Below are positions 47,214 through 56,138 of a DNA stretch of 64,000 bases, one piece after another. Origin of the DNA: Peteryoungia wuzhouensis (GTDB taxonomy: Bacteria; Pseudomonadota; Alphaproteobacteria; Rhizobiales; Rhizobiaceae); contig NZ_QJRY01000003.1 in NCBI RefSeq assembly GCF_003205195.1, positions 1 to 64,000 on the forward strand. Direction: 5' to 3'. Both the position numbers and the translations under genes were made by a program. The notes under the pieces are model-generated. The model was not told the origin of the DNA. It ran no database searches and saw nothing but the letters and a program-made list of their open reading frames with translations. The stretch's first letter is position 1, and each line of letters starts with the position of its first letter.

Positions 47214-48619
47214 CCCGGATCCGTCCCGTCATTCTCTGCGGCGGCTCGGGCACCCGCCTCTGGCCGCTGTCCCGGCGCCTGGAGCCCAAACAGTTCCAGA
47301 CGCTGGGCGGCGAGCACTCTCTCTTCCAGGATACCCTCGCCCGCTTCCGCGACGGCGAATTCGGCCGCGCCACGGTGCTGGTCAACACGCTGCAGGAACC
47401 CCGCGTTCAATATGAATTGCAGCAGATCGACCATCCGGCCGGGGCCCCGCTCGTGCTCATCGAACCGGCGATGCGCTCCACCGCACCGGCCATTGCCGCC
47501 GCCGCCCGTATTCTCGCCGCCGAAGATCCAGACGCCGTCATGCTGGTGGTGCCGAGTGACCACCGCATCGGCCGGCCCGACCGGCTGCAGGATGCCTATC
47601 GTGCTGCTCTAGCCTTCGTCGAGAAGGGCGGCATCGCCCTCTTCGGCATTCGGCCGACGGCACCGGAAACCGGTTTTGGCTACATCGAGGCCGAACCGGC
47701 AGGCGAAGGCGAGGTGTTGAAGGTCATGAGCTTCGTCGAAAAGCCGAACTTCGATCACGCCTCCCGCCTCGTCGCCGATGGCCGCCACACCTGGAACAGC
47801 GGCATCTTCATGTTCCGCGCCGATACCATTCTCGCCGAGCTCGCCGACCACGCGCCGCACGTCCTGTCCGCCGTCGACGCCGGGATCGCGGAGGCAGGCC
47901 GAACGCAGAACAGCCTGCGCCTGTCGCAAAGCTTCGCCACCGCGCCGGAAATCTCCATCGACCATGCCGTCATGGAGCATTCGTCAAGGCTCGGCGTGTT
48001 GCCGGTCTCGCCGGAATGGAACGATCTGGGTTCCTTCGAAGCCCTGTGGGAAACCGGCCAGCACAATGGCGAGGAAAACGTCCTCAAGGGCGATGTGCTG
48101 CTGCGGGACGTTCGCCGCAGCTATATCAGCGGTTCGCGCCGTCTGATTTCGGTCATCGGCCTCTCCAACATCGTCGTGGTCGATACCGATGATGTCCTGC
48201 TGGTCGCGTCCCGCGCCCAGTCCCAGGACGTGAAGTTCATTGCCCAGCATCTGGCGAAGACCGGTCATCCCGCAGCCGATCGCCACCTCCTGCGCCAGCA
48301 GTCGGGCGGAAGTCGCCGCCTGCTCGAAGAAGGTCCGGGTTTCCGGGTCGAACGCATCGACATTCTGCCCGGCGCAACGCTCGAACTCGATCAGGACGAT
48401 GTGCCGGCCTCGGTGAGCATCGTTGTGCTGTCGGGCGAAGCGATGCTCGGCCAGCCAGACGGAGAAACGGTCCTGACCCAAGGCTTCGGGCTGGATCTCC
48501 GCTCACGCCAGAAGCTGACCTTCAGCAATCCCGGCGATCAGACCGCGATCCTCATGCTGAGCGTCACACGCACGGCGGAAGAGGTCGGCAGCCTCGGCCA
48601 GCAGCGAAAGGTGGGCTGA
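47210..48619 (+). CDS. algA: Mannose-1-phosphate guanylyltransferase AlgA homologue with degenerate isomerase domain
   Basis: Makes GDP-mannose from GTP and mannose-1-phosphate. The 469-residue protein has family length. The N-terminal nucleotidyltransferase is complete: GGSGTRLWPLSRRLEPKQF, LVVPSDHRI, FVEKP and NSGIFMFRA. In bifunctional AlgA/ManC the C-terminal cupin carries a metal motif of the QMHxHRxEHW type for mannose-6-phosphate isomerase. At the equivalent place (about residues 385-405) this protein reads LPGATLELDQDDVPASVSIV, without any histidine. The isomerase activity is therefore probably lost and supplied by the AGE-family enzyme encoded nearby. It overlaps alg44 by four bases and the next gene by one. 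Confidence 0.92.
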   Translation: MTRIRPVILCGGSGTRLWPLSRRLEPKQFQTLGGEHSLFQDTLARFRDGEFGRATVLVNTLQEPRVQYELQQIDHPAGAPLVLIEPAMRSTAPAIAAAARILAAEDPDAVMLVVPSDHRIGRPDRLQDAYRAALAFVEKGGIALFGIRPTAPETGFGYIEAEPAGEGEVLKVMSFVEKPNFDHASRLVADGRHTWNSGIFMFRADTILAELADHAPHVLSAVDAGIAEAGRTQNSLRLSQSFATAPEISIDHAVMEHSSRLGVLPVSPEWNDLGSFEALWETGQHNGEENVLKGDVLLRDVRRSYISGSRRLISVIGLSNIVVVDTDDVLLVASRAQSQDVKFIAQHLAKTGHPAADRHLLRQQSGGSRRLLEEGPGFRVERIDILPGATLELDQDDVPASVSIVVLSGEAMLGQPDGETVLTQGFGLDLRSRQKLTFSNPGDQTAILMLSVTRTAEEVGSLGQQRKVG

Positions 48620-51600
48620 TGGCCGCGTTGTTGCCCCCCTCCGCCGGACGCCGGCTGCGAATGGCCCTGCTCTCGGCCTGTCTCGCCTGGGCCGTGCCGG
48701 CCTCGGCATCCATCGAGAGCGAGGTCGACATGGCCCGCACCATCGTGACCGAAAGCACCGTAAAGCTGGATGCGGAGCGGGATCCTCATGCACGTGTCCG
48801 CCTGCTGGACGAGGCCGTGGATGCGATCGGCGTCCTGGAAGGGCTTGGACGCAACGATCAGGCCGATGACGGTGCGCAGAAGGCCTTGCAGGATCTGGCG
48901 GCCCAGGCGATCACGCCCGATGTCCTTCGCCTGAGCCTCGTCGAGGCCCTGACCGCGCTGATCGGCCCCGGCGATGCCGGCCTGCAGGCCGATCTCGATG
49001 CCAAGGCCGCGATGGAAACGATCCGGGACCCTGCCTACCGTTCTGCCGGCTGGTCGGCACTGGCCGCCGCCCATGTCCGCGCCGGCCAGGAGGCCGAAGC
49101 CGAACGTCTGGCGACCCTGGCCATCGAGGAAGCACGCGCGATCGAGCGGGATGCAACGCGAGACGGCGCGCTGAATGCCGCCGTGCTCGTTTTCCCGCGC
49201 GGCAAGCTCCCGGAGGGCATTCTGGAGATTGCCACCAATTCCGTCGTTCTCGCCCGGACCCGTGCCGAGATGTACCAGACGGTCGCTCTTGATGCGCTGG
49301 CCGCCGAGGGCATGGCCGATCCGGCCCCCGAGACGCTGACGACACTCGCCAAGGCTGCTCTCGCCGCAAAGGACCCCGCACGTGCCCTCGTCCTTGCCCA
49401 GGCACTCGACCGCGACGAGGACGTCCGCGCCGAATTCCTCGACGGCATCCTCCACATGGCGCTCGACAAGGGGGAAGACCTTTTGGCACTCCGGGCGGCA
49501 AAGTCCATGTCCCGCGACCGCGACCAGAACAAGGCGCTCCGCCAGGTGATCGACGCCCGCATCGATCGCAGCAAGGCACTGCGCGCCCGAGAGATCGTCC
49601 CCCTGTTGCTGACGGCCAAGGCCCGCATCGATGCCGATATCGCCATCGCCAAGGATCTGCGCCGTCAGGGCTATGTCGAGGCCGGCCGCGAGATCCTGCT
49701 GCAGAATGCCAAGCTGAAGCTCGACGATCCCAATGCCACGGCCAATCTCGTCTCGGCGCTTGCCACCTTCGCAGAATTCGGGCCGGCGCAAACCCTTGCC
49801 CGCGCATTGCCGGCCGGTGACGATCGATCCTTTGCCATGGCCCGTCTGGTAAAGGGCCTGGCCGACGACGACCTGCTGGATGAGGCAACCAAGCTGCTCT
49901 CCGAAATCTCGCGTGAGGAAGATCAGGACTATGCCCGATCCGGCATTGCCCGTGCCCTGGTCAAGCGTGGCGACACGCAGGCGGCGACCGCAAGTCTCGC
50001 CGAGATCGGCGCCGGGGCAAATCGCGACCGCGTCCTCGAAGCGCTTGCCGATCACGCCGTCGAGAAAGGCAATTTGGGGCTTGCCCGCGATTATCTGGCT
50101 CAGGCCACCGGCAAGGAAAGCCGCTGCCGCATCCTGATCGAGATCGCGCTTGCAACGCAGGGCAAGGCATCGGCCCGCGAGATCCTCGACGAGGCTCTGG
50201 CCCTGCTCGCCAACGAAAAGGATGTCGACGACAGCCGCGCCGAGATCGCGATCGCCTTTGCCCGCATTGGCGAACTCGCCCGCGCCGACAGCCTGCTCGA
50301 CAGCTTGACCGATGAGGGTGCGCGCCGCGACGCCGAAAGCGAAATCGCCGATCTGCTCGTCAAGCAGGGCGCCCTGGCGCCGGCAGAAGGCCGGCTGGGG
50401 CGCCTGCCGGCCGATCTCGCCGCAACCCTGCGCGCGGATCTCGCATATGCATCCTTCGAGAAGACCGGGGAGATCGAGAGCTTCGTCACCAGCGTCGCCG
50501 CTCTCCCCTGGCAGGCGCGCGTCCCGGCCCTGCGCCGCATGGCGGAGGCCCGGGCGAAAGCGCTCGACGTCAAGGGATGGCTGAACGATCCGCAGATCGA
50601 TCCCTTGGCGTCGACCACACCAGCGGCAGCGGGCCAGCCGGCCGATTTCACCATCGGCCGGCATCAGATCCTCGCACCGGCTCCATCCACCCGAGCCCTG
50701 CCCGGCGTGAGCATGCCCGACATCTTCGAACACGACGCAGCCATGCTGCGAGGCCGCGTTCCAGCTCCTGACGCAGGCGTCGGCCACCTCGCCATTCTCG
50801 GCTTCAGCCCGTTCAGCCTCGAGGCCTTCAAGCTCAGCACCGGCGGCGAAGCTGCCATCCACCAGGTCCAGCTCTCCCAGCAGATGACCTGGCCGCGTTA
50901 TATCGCCGTCGAAAAGGGCGTCGTAACGCTCGGTACGCTCCTGCGCGACCTACCGGAAACCTCGGCGCGCCGCCTGCTGGTGGTCGACGGCGATGACCTT
51001 CTCGTCCGCGTTCCCATCATCGTCCTGCCCGGCGCGACGCTCTTGATGTCCGGCACCGAATTCAGCCAGTACAAGCTCGGCGTCCAGTCGGGTGCCTTCA
51101 TCGCCGTTGCCGGACGCCTCGTCGTCCAGGATGCCGAAATCGTCGGTTATGACGAGATTGCCGGCCGCCCTGCGGTCGGGTCAGACAAGACACGGGCGAA
51201 TTTCCGCCCCTTCATCACCGCCTGGGGCGGCAGCGACATCCAGATCGCCGGCAGCCGGCTCGCCATGCTGGGCTATGACAGCAGCAAGGCCTTCGGTCTC
51301 ACCCAGTCCAGCGGGGCCGCCGTCCAGTCGCTCTATGCCTTCGACGACAACCGCCCGACCGGCAACATCGTCGACAACAGCTTCGAAAATCTGCGTTATG
51401 GCTATTACAGCTACGAAGTGGACCATGTCCGGGTCATCGGCAACGAATATCGCGACAACATCATCTACGGCATCGACCCGCATGACCGCTCCCGCCACCT
51501 GCTGATCGCGCTCAACACGGCCTATGGCTCCCAGAAGAAACACGGCATCATCGTCTCGCGCGAAGTCGACGACAGTTTCATCGTCGGCAATGTCTCCCTG

Positions 51601-52239
51601 CACAACAAGGGCTCGGGCATCATGCTCGACCGCACCAGCGTGCGAAACATCGTCTATGCCAACACGGCGGTGGCCAATGATGGCGACGGGCTCACCTTCT
51701 ACGAAAGCGGCTGCAACATCGCTGCAGCCAATGATCTGAGCCGCAACCGCCGCGCCGGCTTCAAGATCCGCAACAGCGCCGATGTCGGCATGTACGACAA
51801 CCGCGTCGACGCCAACACGCAGAGTGGGGCCGACATCTATGTCGCCGACCTGCGCCAGTCGCCCGAGGGCCATACCCGCAACTTCGAGCTCGACCCCTAC
51901 CAGATGCTGGTTACCGCCGTGATCAGCGGCAATCTCTTCTCGGAGAATGCCGACGCCATCAATGTGGCGGGTGCAGCGCAGCTGCAGCTCGACGGCAACA
52001 TGTATCGCCGCCAGCGCGACAATATCTTTGCCGGCGACCTGCGCCAGCTCTCTCCCTTCCTGCTCCGCCTGCGCGAGACATCCGCCTTGCTCACCGATGA
52101 CAGCTGCGAACCGGAGGAGGCCGTACAAAGCTGCAATTTCGGCGGCTGGCCCCATCCACCCCGCAAGCGCAACATCTGCACCGGCATGATGCTGAGCCCG
52201 GCTCCGGCCGCAACCAGCGAGGCGGCGCGGGATGGCTAG
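48619..52239 (+). CDS. algG: TPR-repeat and AlgG fusion: periplasmic mannuronan C5-epimerase
   Basis: Converts mannuronate to guluronate in the nascent polymer. The 1206-residue protein is far longer than AlgG (about 540). After a signal peptide (residues 1-31) comes about 600 residues of alpha-helical TPR-like repeats, then a linker with an AlgG N-terminal-like segment (about 670-800). A right-handed beta-helix (about 800-1120) holds the AlgG signature GIDPHDRSRHLLIA (DPHD at 953-956) and KKHGIIVSREVDDSF. H955 and R981 are 26 residues apart, as for the catalytic pair in AlgG. In Pseudomonas the TPR protein AlgK binds AlgG-containing complexes; here a helical scaffold appears fused. It overlaps algA by one base and the PL5 gene by eight. 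Confidence 0.9.
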   Translation: MAALLPPSAGRRLRMALLSACLAWAVPASASIESEVDMARTIVTESTVKLDAERDPHARVRLLDEAVDAIGVLEGLGRNDQADDGAQKALQDLAAQAITPDVLRLSLVEALTALIGPGDAGLQADLDAKAAMETIRDPAYRSAGWSALAAAHVRAGQEAEAERLATLAIEEARAIERDATRDGALNAAVLVFPRGKLPEGILEIATNSVVLARTRAEMYQTVALDALAAEGMADPAPETLTTLAKAALAAKDPARALVLAQALDRDEDVRAEFLDGILHMALDKGEDLLALRAAKSMSRDRDQNKALRQVIDARIDRSKALRAREIVPLLLTAKARIDADIAIAKDLRRQGYVEAGREILLQNAKLKLDDPNATANLVSALATFAEFGPAQTLARALPAGDDRSFAMARLVKGLADDDLLDEATKLLSEISREEDQDYARSGIARALVKRGDTQAATASLAEIGAGANRDRVLEALADHAVEKGNLGLARDYLAQATGKESRCRILIEIALATQGKASAREILDEALALLANEKDVDDSRAEIAIAFARIGELARADSLLDSLTDEGARRDAESEIADLLVKQGALAPAEGRLGRLPADLAATLRADLAYASFEKTGEIESFVTSVAALPWQARVPALRRMAEARAKALDVKGWLNDPQIDPLASTTPAAAGQPADFTIGRHQILAPAPSTRALPGVSMPDIFEHDAAMLRGRVPAPDAGVGHLAILGFSPFSLEAFKLSTGGEAAIHQVQLSQQMTWPRYIAVEKGVVTLGTLLRDLPETSARRLLVVDGDDLLVRVPIIVLPGATLLMSGTEFSQYKLGVQSGAFIAVAGRLVVQDAEIVGYDEIAGRPAVGSDKTRANFRPFITAWGGSDIQIAGSRLAMLGYDSSKAFGLTQSSGAAVQSLYAFDDNRPTGNIVDNSFENLRYGYYSYEVDHVRVIGNEYRDNIIYGIDPHDRSRHLLIALNTAYGSQKKHGIIVSREVDDSFIVGNVSLHNKGSGIMLDRTSVRNIVYANTAVANDGDGLTFYESGCNIAAANDLSRNRRAGFKIRNSADVGMYDNRVDANTQSGADIYVADLRQSPEGHTRNFELDPYQMLVTAVISGNLFSENADAINVAGAAQLQLDGNMYRRQRDNIFAGDLRQLSPFLLRLRETSALLTDDSCEPEEAVQSCNFGGWPHPPRKRNICTGMMLSPAPAATSEAARDG

Positions 52240-53338
52240 CCTCACCTCCCTTGCGATTGCCGCCACTCTGTCGCTGGGCCTTTCCCTTCCGGCAGCGGCG
52301 TCAGGCTGGGCGGGCCTCTTCGATGTCGAGAGCCGTGCCGCAACGCTGAAGACCGACGCCTATCGCGACATTCGCGCGCTTTGCCTCGCCGTCGCCATCG
52401 ATCCCGCCTGGACCAAACTGAAGCCGATCCGCAGGCTGGCAACGACAGAAGGCTACGGCTCCGATACCTCGGCCGAGGATTTTTCCTGGGCCGTCATGGT
52501 GCTCTCCGGCCGGGCTCTCGCCGGCGACGCCGATGCCCGCCGCCGCCTGTCCGATCTGCTCGATCAATGGGCCGCTGCCGGAGCCTTCACCGAGACGGAA
52601 GAGATCAACGACGCCTATTATGCCCTCAAGCGCCAGCTGCTGCCGCTGAGTGTCGCCTATGCCATTCTCGAACCCGGCCTTGAGACCGAACGATCCGGCC
52701 GCCTGCGTTCCTGGATCGATGGCCTGGTCCGCAAGATCGATCACACCTTCGACGGCGACGTGGACCACAACAATCACCGTGTGCTGGCCGACAGCGTGCT
52801 CGCCGTCTGGGGCGCAGAGACCGGCGACAAGGCCATGATGGAAAAGGGCCTCGCCCGCTATGAAACCGTCCTCGACGAAACCAGGTTCGACGGAACTCTG
52901 GCTCTGGAGGCAAGACGCGGCGCGCGTGCCCTCTGGTACCAGCGCCAGACACTGTCGAGCCTCACGGTGATGGCGGAGACGGCGCGCGGCCATGGCTGGG
53001 ACTTCTACAGCCAGACCTCGCCCGAGGGCCGCTCCTACGCCACCTTGCTCGGCGCACTGCTGAACGGCATTTCCTCGCCGATTCTGGTCGCGGTTTACGC
53101 CGCAGAAAACCACATTCCCGGGCCGGAAAAGGACTTCCGCCAGCTGGAGCTCGGTTTTCTCGAAACCCGCGGTCACGGCCGCCACTACATGGGCTGGGCG
53201 GAAGCCGCCATGCTGTCCGGCCACGGCCTCGCCTTCGATCGGCTGAAGGGTCTCTTTGCACGCCAGATCGTGGCGCGGCGACCGCTGATCGATGAATTCA
53301 TTGGTGGAAATTCGACATGTTTCTGGGGGCAGCCATGA
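52232..53338 (+). CDS. PL5 family alginate lyase-like protein
   Basis: A secreted (alpha/alpha)-toroid protein related to alginate lyase AlgL. The 368-residue protein has a signal peptide (about residues 1-24). The motif NNHR at 180-183 and the pair R229/Y236 in RRGARALWYQRQTL match the Asn-His and Arg-x6-Tyr catalytic set of PL5 lyases, so activity is plausible. It is more distant from Pseudomonas AlgL than the second PL5 gene at 60258, and could instead act on a different uronate pattern or be an adapted binding protein. It overlaps the AlgG fusion by eight bases and the next gene by four. Confidence 0.8.
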   Translation: MASLTSLAIAATLSLGLSLPAAASGWAGLFDVESRAATLKTDAYRDIRALCLAVAIDPAWTKLKPIRRLATTEGYGSDTSAEDFSWAVMVLSGRALAGDADARRRLSDLLDQWAAAGAFTETEEINDAYYALKRQLLPLSVAYAILEPGLETERSGRLRSWIDGLVRKIDHTFDGDVDHNNHRVLADSVLAVWGAETGDKAMMEKGLARYETVLDETRFDGTLALEARRGARALWYQRQTLSSLTVMAETARGHGWDFYSQTSPEGRSYATLLGALLNGISSPILVAVYAAENHIPGPEKDFRQLELGFLETRGHGRHYMGWAEAAMLSGHGLAFDRLKGLFARQIVARRPLIDEFIGGNSTCFWGQP

Positions 53339-56073
53339 GAGGCCTTGCACATATCCTTGCCGTCGGCCTCGTGCTCTTCGGTCTGCTTCCGTCCGCATCC
53401 GCAGCCGAGGACGCGGATCTCGCCGCTCGTTTCGCCAAGGAGCAGGCGCTGGTCGAGACCCTCTCCCGCAGCACCACGCCGCGTGATCAGCGCCAGCTGG
53501 GCGATCTCTATCGCGACGGCCTGATCTTCAGCGCCGACAACCCGATCCGCAAGGCCGACCGCGACGCCGCGATTTCCGCCTATCGCCGCGCAATCGAACT
53601 GGGTGACAACTCGCCCTCCGTCACCGTCTCGCTGGGACGCCTGCTGATGCGCCAATCGGGTGGCGAAGGCTTTGCCGAAATCGAGCAGGCCCTTCAGGCC
53701 CTGGCACTCCAGGGCAATGGCGATGCGACCTATCTGCTCGCCGTCGATGCGATGGAAAACCGTCACGTACCGTTGGAACTGGCGATCCCCCGGCTCGAAG
53801 CGGCCGCCATGCTCGGCAGTGCGGCCGCCGTCAACGATCTGCTCGCCGCCGGGGTCTCGGTCGGAGACACGCTCAGGCAGGCCGTTCTTGCCCGCCTGAC
53901 GGAGCGCGCCGAAGCGGGTCAGGCGCCCGCTGCGCTTGCCCTTTTCCAGATCTATGCCGACGGTCTCCTGACCGAACGCGACCCGCAAAAAGCCATGCAA
54001 TGGCTGGAGCGTGCGGCGCAGAACGATCCTGTCACGGCCGTCGAACAGCTGGGGGACCAGTATCTGACCGGTCTCAATGTCGAGGCCGATCCAGCCCGCG
54101 CCGCAGATCTCTTCCGTCAGGCCGCCCGCGCCGGCGGACGCAATGCCGCACTCGCCCTTGGTCGCGCAGCCATCGCCGAGACCGGCATGCCCGTTTCGAG
54201 CGCCGAGGCCCGCTGGTGGCTGCAGCAGGCGAGCGAAGCCGATGTGCGCACCGCATCGGTGGAATTGTCGAACCTCGATCTGAAGATCGCCTTGGCCTTC
54301 GATGGAGCGCCGGAGGAACGACAGAAATTGATCATGGCGGCGCTCGAACCGATCGCCGACGATCCGGATGCCCTCGCCAATCTTGCCAACCAGAATTGGC
54401 GCTCGGCCCAGTCCGAGGTGATTGGCAAGGTTCTGCTGCCCCTTCTGGAGAAACAGGCTCTGGACGGCCGGACCGTCGCGGCACTCGCCTACAATGCCTG
54501 GCTGGAAGCCAATGGCAGGCCCCTGCCTGATGCGGTCGCCCGCGCCCTCATCGAAAGCCTGCGCAAGACCCCCTTCGTCAGCGTCGGCTATTCCAATTTC
54601 ACCGTCGCCGGCCTGGCCCTTGATGGCCGCATGTCGGAAGCCGTGCTCAGCCGCAATCAGGCGATCCGCCTGCTGTTCAAGGCAGCCGACGACAATGTCG
54701 GCCAGGCCATGCTTCGGCTCGGCCAGCTCTATCGTCAGGGCGATCAGCTGGCGCGCAGCGACAGCTTTGCCAAACGCTGGTTCATCCGGGCGGGCGAGCG
54801 CGCCGTGGAACGTGCCAATTGGGAGCTGGCAGAAATGCAGGCCGGCTCGCGCGATCAGGCCGAACGCGACGAAGCAGACCGCTTCTATCTCACCCAGATC
54901 GATGCCGGAGACCCACGCGGCGGCCTGGCCATAGTCGCGGCCCGCCTGCGCCAGGGAACACTGGACGGGATCGTGCTGGAACGGGCGAAATCCGTCATTC
55001 AGACCCCGACGGACACGATCGCTCTTGCATCCCTGCTTTTCTCCACCGGAACGCCCGGCTACGTCCAGGAAGCCGCAGCCCTTCTCTCCGGTCTCCGCCA
55101 GGATGAGCTGGAACCTGGCGATCTGGTGTCTCTCGGTCGGCTGAAGTCGGCCATGGCGGTCACGCCGGAGCAAACCGCCATGGCCTTTTCCATGCTCGAA
55201 AAGGCGGCGGAAAGCGGTTCGCAGGTTGCCCGCACCGCCCTCGCCGCAAGCTACCTGTCGTCGGTCATGCAGCGCGACAAGGTCCCGGCCGCCATTGCCA
55301 TGCTGCAGCAGGTGCTCGTGGACAATCCGAAGGATCCGGAAAGCCGCCTCTTGCTTGCCCGCGCCTACATGCTCGGCATCGGGGTGGAGCGGGATGCTCG
55401 CAAGGCGGCATCTCTGGTCGCCGATGTCCGCAGCGAAAACGGCATGCGCATGCCGAAAGCCACCTTGCTGGAGGCCGATTGGCTTGCCTTTTCGTCTGCC
55501 GGCCGCAACCCCGCAAAGGCCGTCGCACTCCTCGATGCCCAGGCCGCCCGTGGTTCCTCGGCAGCCGAGCGGGCTCTCGGCGAGTATTACCTGAACGGCT
55601 TCGGCCCCGCGATCCGGCCCGATGCCGCCGCCACCCGCATGTATGAGGCAGCAAATGCCGGCGACAAGGAAGCGATGGCGGCCCTCGGCCACATGCTGCT
55701 GAACGGCTACGGTCTCAATCAGTCGCGCGAGGCTGGCCTCGGCTGGCTGGAGCGTGCCGCCAATGCCGGCAACACGGCCGCCATGTATGAGCTCTCCCGT
55801 GTCTTCGCCCTTCGGCCGGAGGCGGAAAGCGACACGCGTCAAGCCATTGCCTGGCTGCAGAAGGCGGCCGAGCGCAATCATCCCAATGCCGCCTATCAGC
55901 TCGGCCTTGCCTATCTGACCGGGGAATGGGTCGACAAGGACGTGACCCAGGCCTCGGTGTGGTTCGAGCGCTCGGCGCGCTCCGGAAATCTTCTCGCTGC
56001 CCGCACCCTGAAGGCGGTTCGCGAGGGCATCACGGCCAAGGAGGCCGCGATCGTGTCCGACACCGCAGACTGA
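53335..56073 (+). CDS. Large Sel1/TPR-repeat secreted protein, possible AlgK counterpart (first of three)
   Basis: A 912-residue protein with a signal peptide (MRGLAHILAVGLVLFGLLPS, cleaved near ASAAED). Almost all of the rest is Sel1-type alpha-helical repeats, for example ALGEYYLNGFGPAIRPDAAA and QLGLAYLTGEWVDKDVTQAS. In Pseudomonas, AlgK is a Sel1-type lipoprotein that organises the periplasmic alginate complex; this protein lacks a lipobox cysteine and is about twice as long. GGGGGC precedes the ATG at 53335, which overlaps the PL5 stop; an in-frame ATG at 53317 adds six residues. A scaffold role in polymer transit is inferred. Confidence 0.84.
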   Translation: MRGLAHILAVGLVLFGLLPSASAAEDADLAARFAKEQALVETLSRSTTPRDQRQLGDLYRDGLIFSADNPIRKADRDAAISAYRRAIELGDNSPSVTVSLGRLLMRQSGGEGFAEIEQALQALALQGNGDATYLLAVDAMENRHVPLELAIPRLEAAAMLGSAAAVNDLLAAGVSVGDTLRQAVLARLTERAEAGQAPAALALFQIYADGLLTERDPQKAMQWLERAAQNDPVTAVEQLGDQYLTGLNVEADPARAADLFRQAARAGGRNAALALGRAAIAETGMPVSSAEARWWLQQASEADVRTASVELSNLDLKIALAFDGAPEERQKLIMAALEPIADDPDALANLANQNWRSAQSEVIGKVLLPLLEKQALDGRTVAALAYNAWLEANGRPLPDAVARALIESLRKTPFVSVGYSNFTVAGLALDGRMSEAVLSRNQAIRLLFKAADDNVGQAMLRLGQLYRQGDQLARSDSFAKRWFIRAGERAVERANWELAEMQAGSRDQAERDEADRFYLTQIDAGDPRGGLAIVAARLRQGTLDGIVLERAKSVIQTPTDTIALASLLFSTGTPGYVQEAAALLSGLRQDELEPGDLVSLGRLKSAMAVTPEQTAMAFSMLEKAAESGSQVARTALAASYLSSVMQRDKVPAAIAMLQQVLVDNPKDPESRLLLARAYMLGIGVERDARKAASLVADVRSENGMRMPKATLLEADWLAFSSAGRNPAKAVALLDAQAARGSSAAERALGEYYLNGFGPAIRPDAAATRMYEAANAGDKEAMAALGHMLLNGYGLNQSREAGLGWLERAANAGNTAAMYELSRVFALRPEAESDTRQAIAWLQKAAERNHPNAAYQLGLAYLTGEWVDKDVTQASVWFERSARSGNLLAARTLKAVREGITAKEAAIVSDTAD

Positions 56074-56138
56074 AGCCTGGGCCGATGGCCGCCATACCGA
56101 GAACAATGCACGCAAGCAACGCGACTGGAGGACAGCAC

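Noticed and set aside
48538..50862. Minus-strand open frame opposite the TPR half of the AlgG fusion
   Set aside because: The plus-strand protein has a signal peptide, helical periodicity and continuous reading into AlgG. The antisense frame has no ribosome-binding site or family match.
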